In this document: piece after piece, positions 52,434 through 60,543 of the stretch | Position numbering within the stretch: position 1 is the first letter of the stretch | Layout of the letters: every line of letters starts with the position of its first letter | Origin: Streptomyces chryseus | GTDB lineage: Bacteria > Actinomycetota > Actinomycetes > Streptomycetales > Streptomycetaceae | Length of the DNA: 64,000 nt | Reading direction: 5' to 3' | Assembly (NCBI RefSeq): GCF_014650755.1 | Contig: NZ_BMVO01000002.1 | Span: forward strand, 1-64,000 | The notes under the pieces: model-generated | Told to the model about the DNA's origin: nothing | Database searches by the model: none | What the model saw: only the letters and a program-made list of their open reading frames with translations | Translations under genes and position numbers: made by a program

Positions 52434-53633
52434 ATGTCCGCAACCTCGAAGCTTCCGCCGTTCGACCCCAGCGACCCGATCGGCATCGACGACCTGCTGG
52501 CCCCCGAGGACCTCGCGATCCGCGAGACCGTGCGGAACTGGGCCGCCGACCGCGTCCTGCCGCACATCGCCGACTGGTACGAGCGCGGTGAACTCCCCGG
52601 CATCCGCGAGCTGGCCCGCGAGCTCGGCTCGATCGGCGCCCTCGGCATGTCCCTGGAGGGCTACGGCTGCGCGGGCGCGTCCGCCGTCCAGTACGGCCTG
52701 GCCTGCCTGGAGCTGGAGGCCGCCGACTCCGGCATCCGCTCGCTGGTCTCCGTACAGGGTTCCCTCGCCATGTACGCGATCCACCGCTTCGGCTCCGAGG
52801 AGCAGAAGCAGCGCTGGCTGCCCGGCATGGCCGCCGGCGAGATCATCGGCTGCTTCGGCCTGACCGAGCCCGACCACGGCTCCGACCCGGCCGGGATGCG
52901 GACGTACGCGAAGAAGGACGGCGCCGACTGGGTGCTGACGGGCCGCAAGATGTGGATCACGAACGGGTCGGTGGCGGGGGTGGCCGTCGTCTGGGCGCAG
53001 ACGGACGACGGCATCGGTGCTATTCGCGGATTCGTCGTACCGACCGACGCCGCCGGCTTCTCGGCGCCCGAGATCAAGCACAAGTGGTCCCTGCGCGCCT
53101 CGGTCACCAGCGAGCTGGTCATGGACGAGGTGCGGCTGCCGGCCGACGCCGTACTGCCGGAGGCCACGGGGCTCAAGGGGCCGCTGAGCTGTCTGAGCCA
53201 CGCGCGGTACGGCATCGTGTGGGGCGCGATGGGCGCCGCCCGCGCCAGCTTCGAGGCCGCGGTCGACTACGCGAAGACCCGCGAGCAGTTCGGGAAGCCG
53301 ATCGGCGGCTTCCAGCTCACCCAGGCCAAGCTCGCCGACATGGCGGTCGAGCTCCACAAGGGCATCCTGCTCGCCCACCACCTCGGGCAGCGCATGGACG
53401 CGGGGCGGCTGCGCCCCGAGCAGGTCAGTTTCGGCAAGCTGAACAACGTGCGGGAGGCGATCGAGATCTGCCGCACGAGCAGGACGATTCTCGGCGCGAA
53501 CGGGATCTCGCTGGAGTACCCGGTGATGCGGCACGCGACGAACCTGGAGTCGGTGCTCACCTATGAGGGCACCGTCGAAATGCATCAGCTCGTCCTGGGC
53601 AAGGCGCTCACCGGCCTTGACGCCTTCCGGTGA
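52434..53633 (+). CDS. Acyl-CoA dehydrogenase (glutaryl-CoA dehydrogenase-like)
   Basis: The 399-aa flavoenzyme has FAD-binding blocks CFGLTEPDHGSDPAGM and WITNGSVAGVAVVWA, the C-terminal helix TREQFGKPIGGFQLTQAKLADM, and the catalytic Glu378 in TYEGTVEMH. The arrangement, including the catalytic base position, matches glutaryl-CoA dehydrogenase, which oxidises and decarboxylates glutaryl-CoA to crotonyl-CoA in lysine and tryptophan degradation. Some relatives do not decarboxylate. GGAGGG precedes the ATG. It ends 13 bp from the convergent sflA stop. Confidence 0.92.
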   Translation: MSATSKLPPFDPSDPIGIDDLLAPEDLAIRETVRNWAADRVLPHIADWYERGELPGIRELARELGSIGALGMSLEGYGCAGASAVQYGLACLELEAADSGIRSLVSVQGSLAMYAIHRFGSEEQKQRWLPGMAAGEIIGCFGLTEPDHGSDPAGMRTYAKKDGADWVLTGRKMWITNGSVAGVAVVWAQTDDGIGAIRGFVVPTDAAGFSAPEIKHKWSLRASVTSELVMDEVRLPADAVLPEATGLKGPLSCLSHARYGIVWGAMGAARASFEAAVDYAKTREQFGKPIGGFQLTQAKLADMAVELHKGILLAHHLGQRMDAGRLRPEQVSFGKLNNVREAIEICRTSRTILGANGISLEYPVMRHATNLESVLTYEGTVEMHQLVLGKALTGLDAFR

Positions 53634-53646
53634 GCGGCCCTGCCTG

Positions 53647-54087
53647 TCAGCTCTGGTTGAAGAAGCCGTGCGTGTCGCGGCCCGCGGCCTCACCGCTGAC
53701 GACCTCGGTGTCGGCCGGGCTCAGCAGGAAGACCCGGTTCGCGACGCGCTCGATCGAACCGCGCAGGCCGAAGGTGAGGCCGGCGGCGAAGTCGACGATG
53801 CGCTTGGCGTCGGAGGGTTCCATGGACGTGAGGTTCATGATGACCGGGACGCCGTCCCGGAAGAGCTCGCCGATGCCACGCGCGTCCCGGAAGCCGTCCG
53901 GGGTGACCGTGGCGATCCTGGGGCTCTTGTCCTCGGCGGACTCGGAGACCGCCCTCACCCGCGGGTCCGTGACCCAGGGCTCGGCCGTCTCGTTGCTTCC
54001 CTCGGCGTACTCGTCGTCGTAGTAGCGGTCGTCGTCGCTGTCCTCGACGAGCCCGAGCCAGGCACTGGCCTTGCGCACCGATCCCAT
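53647..54087 (-). CDS. sflA: SepF-like cell-division protein SflA
   Basis: The 146-aa protein has the SepF core: ITNL-type strand [21 protein letters not shown], then [24 protein letters not shown], ending in a short tail. The N-terminus ([20 protein letters not shown]) is a likely membrane-binding amphipathic helix followed by an acidic linker. SepF anchors FtsZ; Streptomyces carries SepF in the division cluster plus two SepF-like proteins, of which SflA sits next to an acyl-CoA dehydrogenase gene as I recall. AAAGGAGG 7 bp upstream is strong. It is not near ftsZ. Confidence 0.88.
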   Translation of the reverse strand: MGSVRKASAWLGLVEDSDDDRYYDDEYAEGSNETAEPWVTDPRVRAVSESAEDKSPRIATVTPDGFRDARGIGELFRDGVPVIMNLTSMEPSDAKRIVDFAAGLTFGLRGSIERVANRVFLLSPADTEVVSGEAAGRDTHGFFNQS

Positions 54088-54378
54088 GGGACGCCTCCTT
54101 TCACCGCGGTCGGTCTGTGTACCGCTCCCCCTATCGTCGTCCATCATGCGGATTACGCGCCAAGTGGATAGCCGCCGCGCAGGGGATTCGTGACGGTACT
54201 GGTGCAGAAGTTGTGGCGATTCGTCAAGGTTCCACCCCTGTCAGGCTGCTGACAGAGTGAAAAATAGGACCGTCGGGCCACACGGGTGAGGAAGGGGACG
54301 GACGGGTGAACCCGGGGGGCCCGCGACCGCCTCGGTACGATGCGGGCCGCACTGTTCAACAACTCACGGGGGAGCGCC

Positions 54379-55611
54379 TTGTTCGGAATCGTCAGGCCAT
54401 GCGGTCATCGGCTCTCGGAGGCGCTCAGGACCGAGTGGACCGCCCATCTGTGCGGTCTGTGCCTGGCACTTCGCGGTGACCACGGGCAGCTCGCGAGGGT
54501 CGTGACCAACTACGACGGGCTGATCGTCTCGGTTCTGACGGAGGCTCAGTCCGAGCGCGCCACGGGATGGCGGCGCACGGCCGGACCCTGCCCCCTGCGC
54601 GCCATGCGGACCGCGCCCGTCGCCCAGGGCGAGGGGGCCAGGCTCGCGGCGGCCGTCTCGCTCGTCCTGGCCTCGGCGAAGATGCGCGACCACGTCGCCG
54701 ACCGGGACGGGCTGTTGGCCCGCAGGCCGGTGGCGGCGGCCGCCCGGCGGGTCGCCGCGGGCTGGGACAGGGCGGGCGCGCGTACGGGCGCCTCCCTGGG
54801 CTTCGACACCGCGCTGCTGGTCGACGCGGTGGACCGGCAGGCCGGGATCGAGGCGCTGGCGGGGCCCGGCACCTCCGTCCTGACGGTCACCGAACCGGCC
54901 GAGACGGCGACGGCGGCGGCCTTCGCGCACACCGCCGTGCTCGCGGGCAGGCCGCAGAACGCGGCGCCGCTCGCCGAGGCGGGCCGGCTCTTCGGGCGGC
55001 TCGCGCATCTGCTGGACGCCGTGGAGGACCTGGAAACTGACGCGGCGTCGGGTGCGTGGAACCCGCTGACGGCGACGGGCACCACGCCGGCCGAGGCGCG
55101 CCGGCTGTGCGACGACGCCGTGCACGGCGTACGGCTGGCGCTGCGCGACGCGTCCTTCACGGACGCCAGGCTGGCTCACGTACTGCTGGCGCACGAGTTG
55201 AGCCGCTCGGTGGACCGGGTGTTCGGCACGGCGGCCTGCGGCCACCAGGGCCAGGTCCAGGCGTACGGGACACCGCCGCCCGGGGCCGGTCACGGCGGCG
55301 GCGGTCCGTACGGCTCGAACAACCCCTACGGCGGTGGCGGGGCCGGCGCTCCGGGCGGCGGTTACGGCGGCTACGGCGGTCCGGGCGTGCCCGGGGGCCC
55401 CGGCGGGATGCCGCCCGGCTTCACGGGCGAGCCGCACCGGCCCGGCCGGCGCGGCTTCTGGGCGGGGTGCGCCGTCGCGATCGGACTGTGCTGCACGTGC
55501 AAGCTCTGCTGCGCGTCGGAGTACGAAGGGGCCTGGTCGCGGAAGAAGCGCGAGGGCCTCTGCCACAAGTGCGACTGCGACTGCTGCGACTGCTGCGACT
55601 GCGACTGCTGA
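54379..55611 (+). CDS. DUF5685-family protein with Cys-rich C-terminal tail
   Basis: The 410-aa protein begins LFGIVRPCGHRLSEALRTEWTAHL, the start I associate with DUF5685. A CGLC motif and an Ala-rich helical core follow. Residues about 305-360 are Gly/Pro/Tyr-rich (PYGGGGAGAPGGGYGG). The last 45 residues contain a short hydrophobic stretch with CCTCKLCC and a tail of CxxC-type repeats (CHKCDCDCCDCCDCDC), at least 15 cysteines in all. TTG 54379 has GGGGGAG 7 bp upstream; an upstream ATG at 54340 would add 13 unlike residues. Function unknown; metal binding by the tail is a reasonable inference. Confidence 0.82.
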   Translation: MFGIVRPCGHRLSEALRTEWTAHLCGLCLALRGDHGQLARVVTNYDGLIVSVLTEAQSERATGWRRTAGPCPLRAMRTAPVAQGEGARLAAAVSLVLASAKMRDHVADRDGLLARRPVAAAARRVAAGWDRAGARTGASLGFDTALLVDAVDRQAGIEALAGPGTSVLTVTEPAETATAAAFAHTAVLAGRPQNAAPLAEAGRLFGRLAHLLDAVEDLETDAASGAWNPLTATGTTPAEARRLCDDAVHGVRLALRDASFTDARLAHVLLAHELSRSVDRVFGTAACGHQGQVQAYGTPPPGAGHGGGGPYGSNNPYGGGGAGAPGGGYGGYGGPGVPGGPGGMPPGFTGEPHRPGRRGFWAGCAVAIGLCCTCKLCCASEYEGAWSRKKREGLCHKCDCDCCDCCDCDC

Positions 55612-55804
55612 CGCGGGAGGAAGCGGGCGGTCGCGCGGGTGGTCCGCGGGCGGGCGGTGCACGGTAGATCTGCGCGCGAGCGGGCGGTGCCCGAGTGGTC
55701 CTCGCACCGGCCGTCCGCGCGCCGGCGGCGGCAGCCGTGTCCGACGCGGGTGGTGGCTCTCGCGCTCCCCGTCCCCGCGGCGCGCGTGTGGAAGGGTGGC
55801 GCGC

Positions 55805-56596
55805 ATGAGCACCGACCCCCAGCAGGACTGGAAGCACTGGCACGAGCGGCGCGCCGCGACGGTCTCCGCGCCGTACGGTCCGCTCTCGCTCACCGGCACG
55901 TACTGGCTCTCCGACTACCCGGAAGGCCGCGTTCCCGGCGTGCCGGGCCGGTGGACGGCCGACGGTGACGAGGTCCTCCTGACCGCCTCGCCCCAGGACG
56001 GGATCACGGCCGACGGCGAGCCGGCGGCCGGCGAGGTCCGGCTGACCGCGGACACCGGACCCGTACCGGAGTCCCGCGTCGCCGCCGCCGGACGGCGCCT
56101 GGTCGTCCTGCGCCGCGAAGGGCTGTGGGCGGTCCGGGTCTTCGACCCCCGGTCGCCCGCCCGGCGTGCGTTCGCGGGCCTGGAGGTGACGCCGTACGAC
56201 GCGAAGTGGGCACTGCCGGGCCGGTTCCGTCCGTATGCCGAAGGACGCACCACCGTCCGGGTCGAGAACGCGGACGGGCGCGAGCGGGGGCTCGGGCTCG
56301 CCGGGGAGATCGCCTTCGAGATCGACGGCGCCGAGCACACGCTCCAGGTCGCCGTCGAGGACGACGGCTCGCTGTGGGCCGTCTTCGCCGACGCGACCGG
56401 CGGAGCCGGTTCGTACCGCTTCCGCTTCCTGCGGCCGCCCGCGCCCGCCGCCGACGCGACGGTGACGGTCGACTTCAACCGGGCGTTGCTGCCGCCGTGC
56501 GCCTTCGCCGACCACTTCATCTGCCCGTTCCCGCCGCCGGGCAACACCCTGCCGGTCCCGGTCCCGGCGGGGGAGCGGAACCGGATCGACCGCTGA
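55805..56596 (+). CDS. DUF1684 domain protein
   Basis: The 263-aa soluble protein has the DUF1684 pattern: DWKHWHERR at the start, [10 protein letters not shown], a run of beta strands, and the C-terminal [25 protein letters not shown] block that is nearly invariant in the family. Its molecular function is not known. The ATG at 55805 has a weak GGG-type upstream sequence only. No functional partner is evident. Confidence 0.88.
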   Translation: MSTDPQQDWKHWHERRAATVSAPYGPLSLTGTYWLSDYPEGRVPGVPGRWTADGDEVLLTASPQDGITADGEPAAGEVRLTADTGPVPESRVAAAGRRLVVLRREGLWAVRVFDPRSPARRAFAGLEVTPYDAKWALPGRFRPYAEGRTTVRVENADGRERGLGLAGEIAFEIDGAEHTLQVAVEDDGSLWAVFADATGGAGSYRFRFLRPPAPAADATVTVDFNRALLPPCAFADHFICPFPPPGNTLPVPVPAGERNRIDR

Positions 56597-56889
56597 CCCG
56601 TCCCAGCGGCGGACCGGCGCCACGCCGCACCCCGGCCACGTCACCACCGCGTGGCGGGCGCCGCCGCGCAGCCCCGCCGGCCTCCGTGCCGCCGGGGCCG
56701 CGAGCCGTGCCGCGCCGCGCGTGCGGCCGAAAGGCGCCCTTGCGCGCGCTGTTGACGCCCCGAATACTCCCGAGGAGCGCTTGTCAGGAGCACAACCTGT
56801 CCGGAATCCGGACCGGTTCTCTGACTGCGCCTCACGGACCCTGCTCACCCCACGAGCGGGTCCCCTACTTCCCTCGGGAGGAACGAAAA

Positions 56890-57792
56890 GTGAGGATCAA
56901 GCGCACTACCCCCCGCAGTGGCATAGCCAGACGGTCCCGCCTGATCGCCGTCACGGCAGGTCTCGTCGCCGCAGCCGCACTCACCGTACCGAGCGCCAGC
57001 GCCGACACGGCCGGCACGTTCAGCGCCAACCAGCTCGCCTCCGCGAGTGACGCGGTCCTCGAAGCCGATGTCGCCGGTACCGCCTGGCACATCGACAAGG
57101 CGAAGAACGCCCTGGTCGTGACGGCCGACAGCACGGTCTCCGCCGCCGAGATCGCCAAGATCAAGCGGGAAGCCGGTGCGAACGCGTCCGCCCTCCGCGT
57201 CGAGCGCACCCCCGGCAAGTTCTCCAAGCTTCTGGCCGGCGGCGACGCGATCTACGCCACGAGCTGGCGCTGCTCGGCGGGCTTCAACGTCCGCAACAGC
57301 GCCGGTACGTACTTCTTCGTGACCGCCGGCCACTGCACCGACGGCAACCCGCCCTGGTACACCAACTCCTCCCGTACCACGAGCATCGGCCCGACGGCCG
57401 GATCGAGCTTCCCGGGCAACGACTACGGCCTCGTGCGGTACGCGAACACCTCGCTCGCGCACCCCGGCACCGTCGGCAACCAGGACATCACCAGCGCCGC
57501 CAACGCCACCGTAGGCATGTCGGTCACCCGCCGCGGCTCCACCACGGGCACCCACAGCGGCTCCGTCACCGGCCTCAACGCCACGGTGAACTACGGCGGC
57601 GGTGACATCGTCTACGGCATGATCCGCACCAACGTCTGCGCCGAGCCCGGCGACAGCGGCGGGCCGCTCTACTCCGGCAGCCGCGCCATCGGTCTGACCT
57701 CGGGCGGCAGCGGCAACTGCTCCTCCGGCGGCACGACCTTCTTCCAGCCGGTCACCGAAGCACTGAGCGCGTACGGAGTCAGCGTCTACTAG
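56890..57792 (+). CDS. Streptogrisin-like secreted serine protease (S1 family)
   Basis: The 300-aa preproprotein has a Sec signal peptide (to about residue 38, LTVPSASA), a propeptide of about 75 residues (S1-type alpha-lytic prodomain) and a catalytic domain with His148 in VTAGHC, Asp178 in GNDYGLV and Ser256 in GDSGGP. The mature chymotrypsin-like enzyme is about 185 residues, like streptogrisins A and B. GGGAGGA lies 8-9 bp before the GTG. A 17-bp terminator follows. The adjacent protease is a paralogue. Confidence 0.95.
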   Translation: MRIKRTTPRSGIARRSRLIAVTAGLVAAAALTVPSASADTAGTFSANQLASASDAVLEADVAGTAWHIDKAKNALVVTADSTVSAAEIAKIKREAGANASALRVERTPGKFSKLLAGGDAIYATSWRCSAGFNVRNSAGTYFFVTAGHCTDGNPPWYTNSSRTTSIGPTAGSSFPGNDYGLVRYANTSLAHPGTVGNQDITSAANATVGMSVTRRGSTTGTHSGSVTGLNATVNYGGGDIVYGMIRTNVCAEPGDSGGPLYSGSRAIGLTSGGSGNCSSGGTTFFQPVTEALSAYGVSVY

Positions 57793-58194
57793 GAGCCCTG
57801 TCCCAGGACGAACCGGCTTCAGGTGAGTCCCCGTCCGGTCGAACCGGGCGGGGACTCACCGCTGAGCACAGCAGGGCCGCGCAGTCCATCAACCCGGCTT
57901 TTCGCGCGGCGAGTTGCCGCACTGCGTACGCGCGCCGCCGGAATCCGGTCCGCAGGGGCGAGTACCGGACAGGACTAGTCCTCACCCGCTGCTGCCCGGG
58001 TGATCGCACGCGGTGTTCGCGAACGCGACCGGCACAGGCGGCGCCTGGCGTGTAAAGACATCGAGGGCGTGCGGAGGCTGTCGTGTGCGCGTCCTGAAGT
58101 CGACCTTGTGTGCGGACGATCAGCCTCGGAATAGTGGGCGTACTCGGATCTGCCCCCACTTCGCAGGTCCGAAACCCCCACAGGAGGTCATTAC
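57793..58194. other. Intergenic region between the two protease genes
   Basis: This 402-bp stretch contains the first protease's terminator, then two palindromes, AGGACTAGTCCT (57971-57982) and GTTCGCGAAC (58015-58024). A TTGTGT at 58106 with TAGTGG at 58132 could be promoter boxes, but the 20-bp spacing is poor. No supportable gene. Confidence 0.5.
57822..57860 (+). terminator. Terminator after the first protease
   Basis: Arms 57822-57838 (GGTGAGTCCCCGTCCGG) and 57844-57860 pair over 17 bp with one G-U wobble, and the loop is 5 nt. No U-run. Confidence 0.8.
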
Positions 58195-59277
58195 GTGAAG
58201 CACCGACGCATAGCCAAGCGGCGTGTGGCGATGGCGGGAGCAGGCATCGCGGCGCTGGTCGCGGCGGGAGTCACCTTCCAGACTGCGAACGCCAGCGAGG
58301 AGACCCCTCAGTACACCGTCAAGACGCTGTCGGCGAAGGGGGCCGGAAAGCTCGCCTCGGACCTCGACTCGGTCCTCGGCGGCGACGCGGCAGGGGCGTA
58401 CTACGACAGCGAGTCCAAGGCGCTCGTGGTCAACGTCGTCGACGAGGCGGCGGCCCAGGGCGTCCGGAAGGCGGGCGGCAAGGCGAGAATCGTCGAGAAC
58501 TCCCTCGCCGAACTGAAGGCAGTGCGGAGCACTCTCACCGAGAAGGCCACCATTCCCGGTACTTCGTGGGCCACCGACCCGGTCACCAACAAGGTCGTCG
58601 TGACGGCCGACCGTACGGTCAAGGGCGACGCGTGGGCGAAGCTGGAGAAGGTCGTCGGCGCGCTCGGGCAGAAGGCCGAACTGAAGAAGTCGGCCGGGGA
58701 GTTCAAGCCGCTCATCGCGGGCGGCGACGCGATTCTCAGCGGCGGTGGGCGGTGCTCGCTCGGCTTCAACGTCGTCAAGGACGGCGCCCCGCACTTCATC
58801 ACGGCGGGTCACTGCGGCCGGACGGGCAGCCAGTGGACGGACTCCACCGGCGGGGCGCTCGGCACGATGGCCGCCTCGACGTTCCCCGGCAACGACTTCG
58901 CGCTCGTGAAGTACGCCGACGGGGTCGAGCACCCGAGCGAGGTCAACCTCTACAACGGCAGCACGCAGCCGATCACCAAGGCGGGCGAGGCGACCGTCGG
59001 CATGAAGGTGACGCGCAGCGGCTCCACCACGCAGGTGCACGACGGCGAGGTCACCGCGCTCGACGCGACGGTGAACTACGGCAACGGCGACATCGTGAAC
59101 GGGCTCGTCCAGACCACGGTCTGCGCCGAGCCCGGCGACAGCGGCGGCTCGCTCTTCGCGGGCGACACGGCGATCGGGCTCACCTCGGGCGGCAGCGGTG
59201 ACTGCACGTCGGGCGGCGAGACGTTCTTCCAGCCGGTGCCGGCGGCACTGGCGGCGCTGGGCGCGGAGATCGGCTGA
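58195..59277 (+). CDS. Second streptogrisin-like secreted serine protease (S1 family, long propeptide)
   Basis: The 360-aa preproprotein has a Sec signal (to about residue 35, VTFQTANAS), a longer propeptide of about 140 residues with two repeats of the prodomain type, and a catalytic domain with His206 (TAGHC), Asp234 (GNDFALV) and Ser316 (GDSGGS). It resembles the streptogrisin C/D group. AGGAGGT 7 bp ahead supports GTG 58195. It differs from its neighbour chiefly in the propeptide length and in loop sequences, so it arose by an old duplication. Confidence 0.95.
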   Translation: MKHRRIAKRRVAMAGAGIAALVAAGVTFQTANASEETPQYTVKTLSAKGAGKLASDLDSVLGGDAAGAYYDSESKALVVNVVDEAAAQGVRKAGGKARIVENSLAELKAVRSTLTEKATIPGTSWATDPVTNKVVVTADRTVKGDAWAKLEKVVGALGQKAELKKSAGEFKPLIAGGDAILSGGGRCSLGFNVVKDGAPHFITAGHCGRTGSQWTDSTGGALGTMAASTFPGNDFALVKYADGVEHPSEVNLYNGSTQPITKAGEATVGMKVTRSGSTTQVHDGEVTALDATVNYGNGDIVNGLVQTTVCAEPGDSGGSLFAGDTAIGLTSGGSGDCTSGGETFFQPVPAALAALGAEIG

Positions 59278-59294
59278 CCTCGGGCCGGCCAGGG

Positions 59295-59340
59295 GGCCTC
59301 GTCCGGTACGCGCGTACGCCGCGTACCGGACGGGGCCTTT
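59295..59340 (+). terminator. Terminator after the second protease
   Basis: Left arm 59295-59312 (GGCCTCGTCCGGTACGCG) pairs with 59320-59337 with one wobble; TTTCG follows. It lies between convergent genes. Confidence 0.85.
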
Positions 59341-59369
59341 CGCACGCCGCCCGGGGGCCGTCCCGACCG

Positions 59370-60392
59370 TCAGACCCCGAACGGACGCGTGTCCGACGCG
59401 GCCGGTCTGCGCAGTACCGCCATCGCCAGGGTGATCGCGCTGCCGGCCACCGCCCACGCGGCGAGGACCAGGCACGGTCCGAGCAGCGCGTTCCCCTCGA
59501 AGTACGCGATCGAACGCGCCGCCCACGTGCCCGCCCCCGGCGGCAGGGCCGGCCCGATCGCCGCCCAGAACGGCGGCAGCATCGGCAGCGGGAACGCGCC
59601 TCCCGCGCTCGGATTGCCCGCGATCACCACCACCAGGACCGCCAGGCCGATGCCCACGATGCCGGTCAGCGCCTGGAGCGCCAGCGTGAGCGCGCCGACG
59701 GCGAAGACGACAAGCGCGCCGAGACCCCACAGCGCCAGCACGCTGCCCGGCAGGGCGCCGAGGACCGGGCCGACGATCACCGCGCCGCCGATCCCGCCCG
59801 CGATCGAGTAGAACGCCATGACGCCGAGCCTGATCACGGCCCGCTGCCCGTTGGCGGGCCGGGAGCCCGCGCTGATCGCCAGGATCGAGGCGCAGAGGTA
59901 GCCGCCGACGCACCACCCGACGACCAGGTAGAAGGCGGAGAGCCCGTCGAAGTCCTCGGGGGAGGCCGGGGCCACGTCCACGGTCCGCACGTTCCGCTGC
60001 CGGGGCGCCTCGATCTTGTTCGTGAGCGTGGTCAGGGCCGAGGACAGGACGGTGCCGCCGCCCGAGGCGACCAGCAGGGTGTCGGTGTTCGACGCGGGGT
60101 CGACGATCAGCGCGCCGTCGATGTCGCGGTTCACGATCTGCCGGCGGGCGGTGGCCTCGTCCGCGACCGTACGGGGGTCCAGCGGGTCTCCGGGCAGTCC
60201 TTCGAGCTGCTGGACGAGCCGGCCGGCCGCCTGCTCGGGCGCCACGACGGCGAAGGGGACGTCCCTCGGCTTCGGGTGGTGCAGCGCCCCGACGTACGAC
60301 GTGATGAACAGCAGCTGCAGCGCCAGCACGCCGATGACGAGCAGCGCGGCCCGTGGTGTGACGGCGTTCTTCACCTCGTCGACGAAGGTCAT
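59370..60392 (-). CDS. ABC-2/DUF3533-like membrane protein
   Basis: The 340-aa protein has one N-terminal helix (AALLVIGVLALQLLFITSYVG), a 120-residue extracytoplasmic region with PFAVVAPEQAAGRLV, then five to six membrane helices. This is the YhgE/DUF3533 layout (ABC-2-type permease-like). Such proteins are often regulated by neighbouring TetR genes and linked to export, but none is next to it. ATG 60392 was preferred to a GTG 3 codons upstream. It is divergent from dnaE2, and its upstream region contains the LexA box. Confidence 0.8.
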   Translation of the reverse strand: MTFVDEVKNAVTPRAALLVIGVLALQLLFITSYVGALHHPKPRDVPFAVVAPEQAAGRLVQQLEGLPGDPLDPRTVADEATARRQIVNRDIDGALIVDPASNTDTLLVASGGGTVLSSALTTLTNKIEAPRQRNVRTVDVAPASPEDFDGLSAFYLVVGWCVGGYLCASILAISAGSRPANGQRAVIRLGVMAFYSIAGGIGGAVIVGPVLGALPGSVLALWGLGALVVFAVGALTLALQALTGIVGIGLAVLVVVIAGNPSAGGAFPLPMLPPFWAAIGPALPPGAGTWAARSIAYFEGNALLGPCLVLAAWAVAGSAITLAMAVLRRPAASDTRPFGV

Positions 60393-60462
60393 GCCCCTCA
60401 CGCTCGGTGTCCTGCGGTGTTTGCGCAGGTGGGGCCGGGCCGAATGGCTGAGGGCACGCGTA

Positions 60463-60478
60463 TCGCACGCACGTTCGA
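60463..60478. promoter_or_regulatory. LexA (SOS) box upstream of dnaE2
   Basis: TCGCACGCACGTTCGA matches the actinobacterial LexA consensus TCGAACN4GTTCGA at 11 of 12 specified positions. It sits just upstream of a TATGGT -10-like box (60488-60493) and 66 bp before the dnaE2 start, so a bound LexA repressor would block the promoter. DnaE2 is LexA-controlled in mycobacteria. Confidence 0.8.
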
Positions 60479-60543
60479 AACTTGGTCTATGGTGGAGATG
60501 GGGGAGGTGAGACAGGATTGAGCCAGGGGATTCAGGAGGTGCG

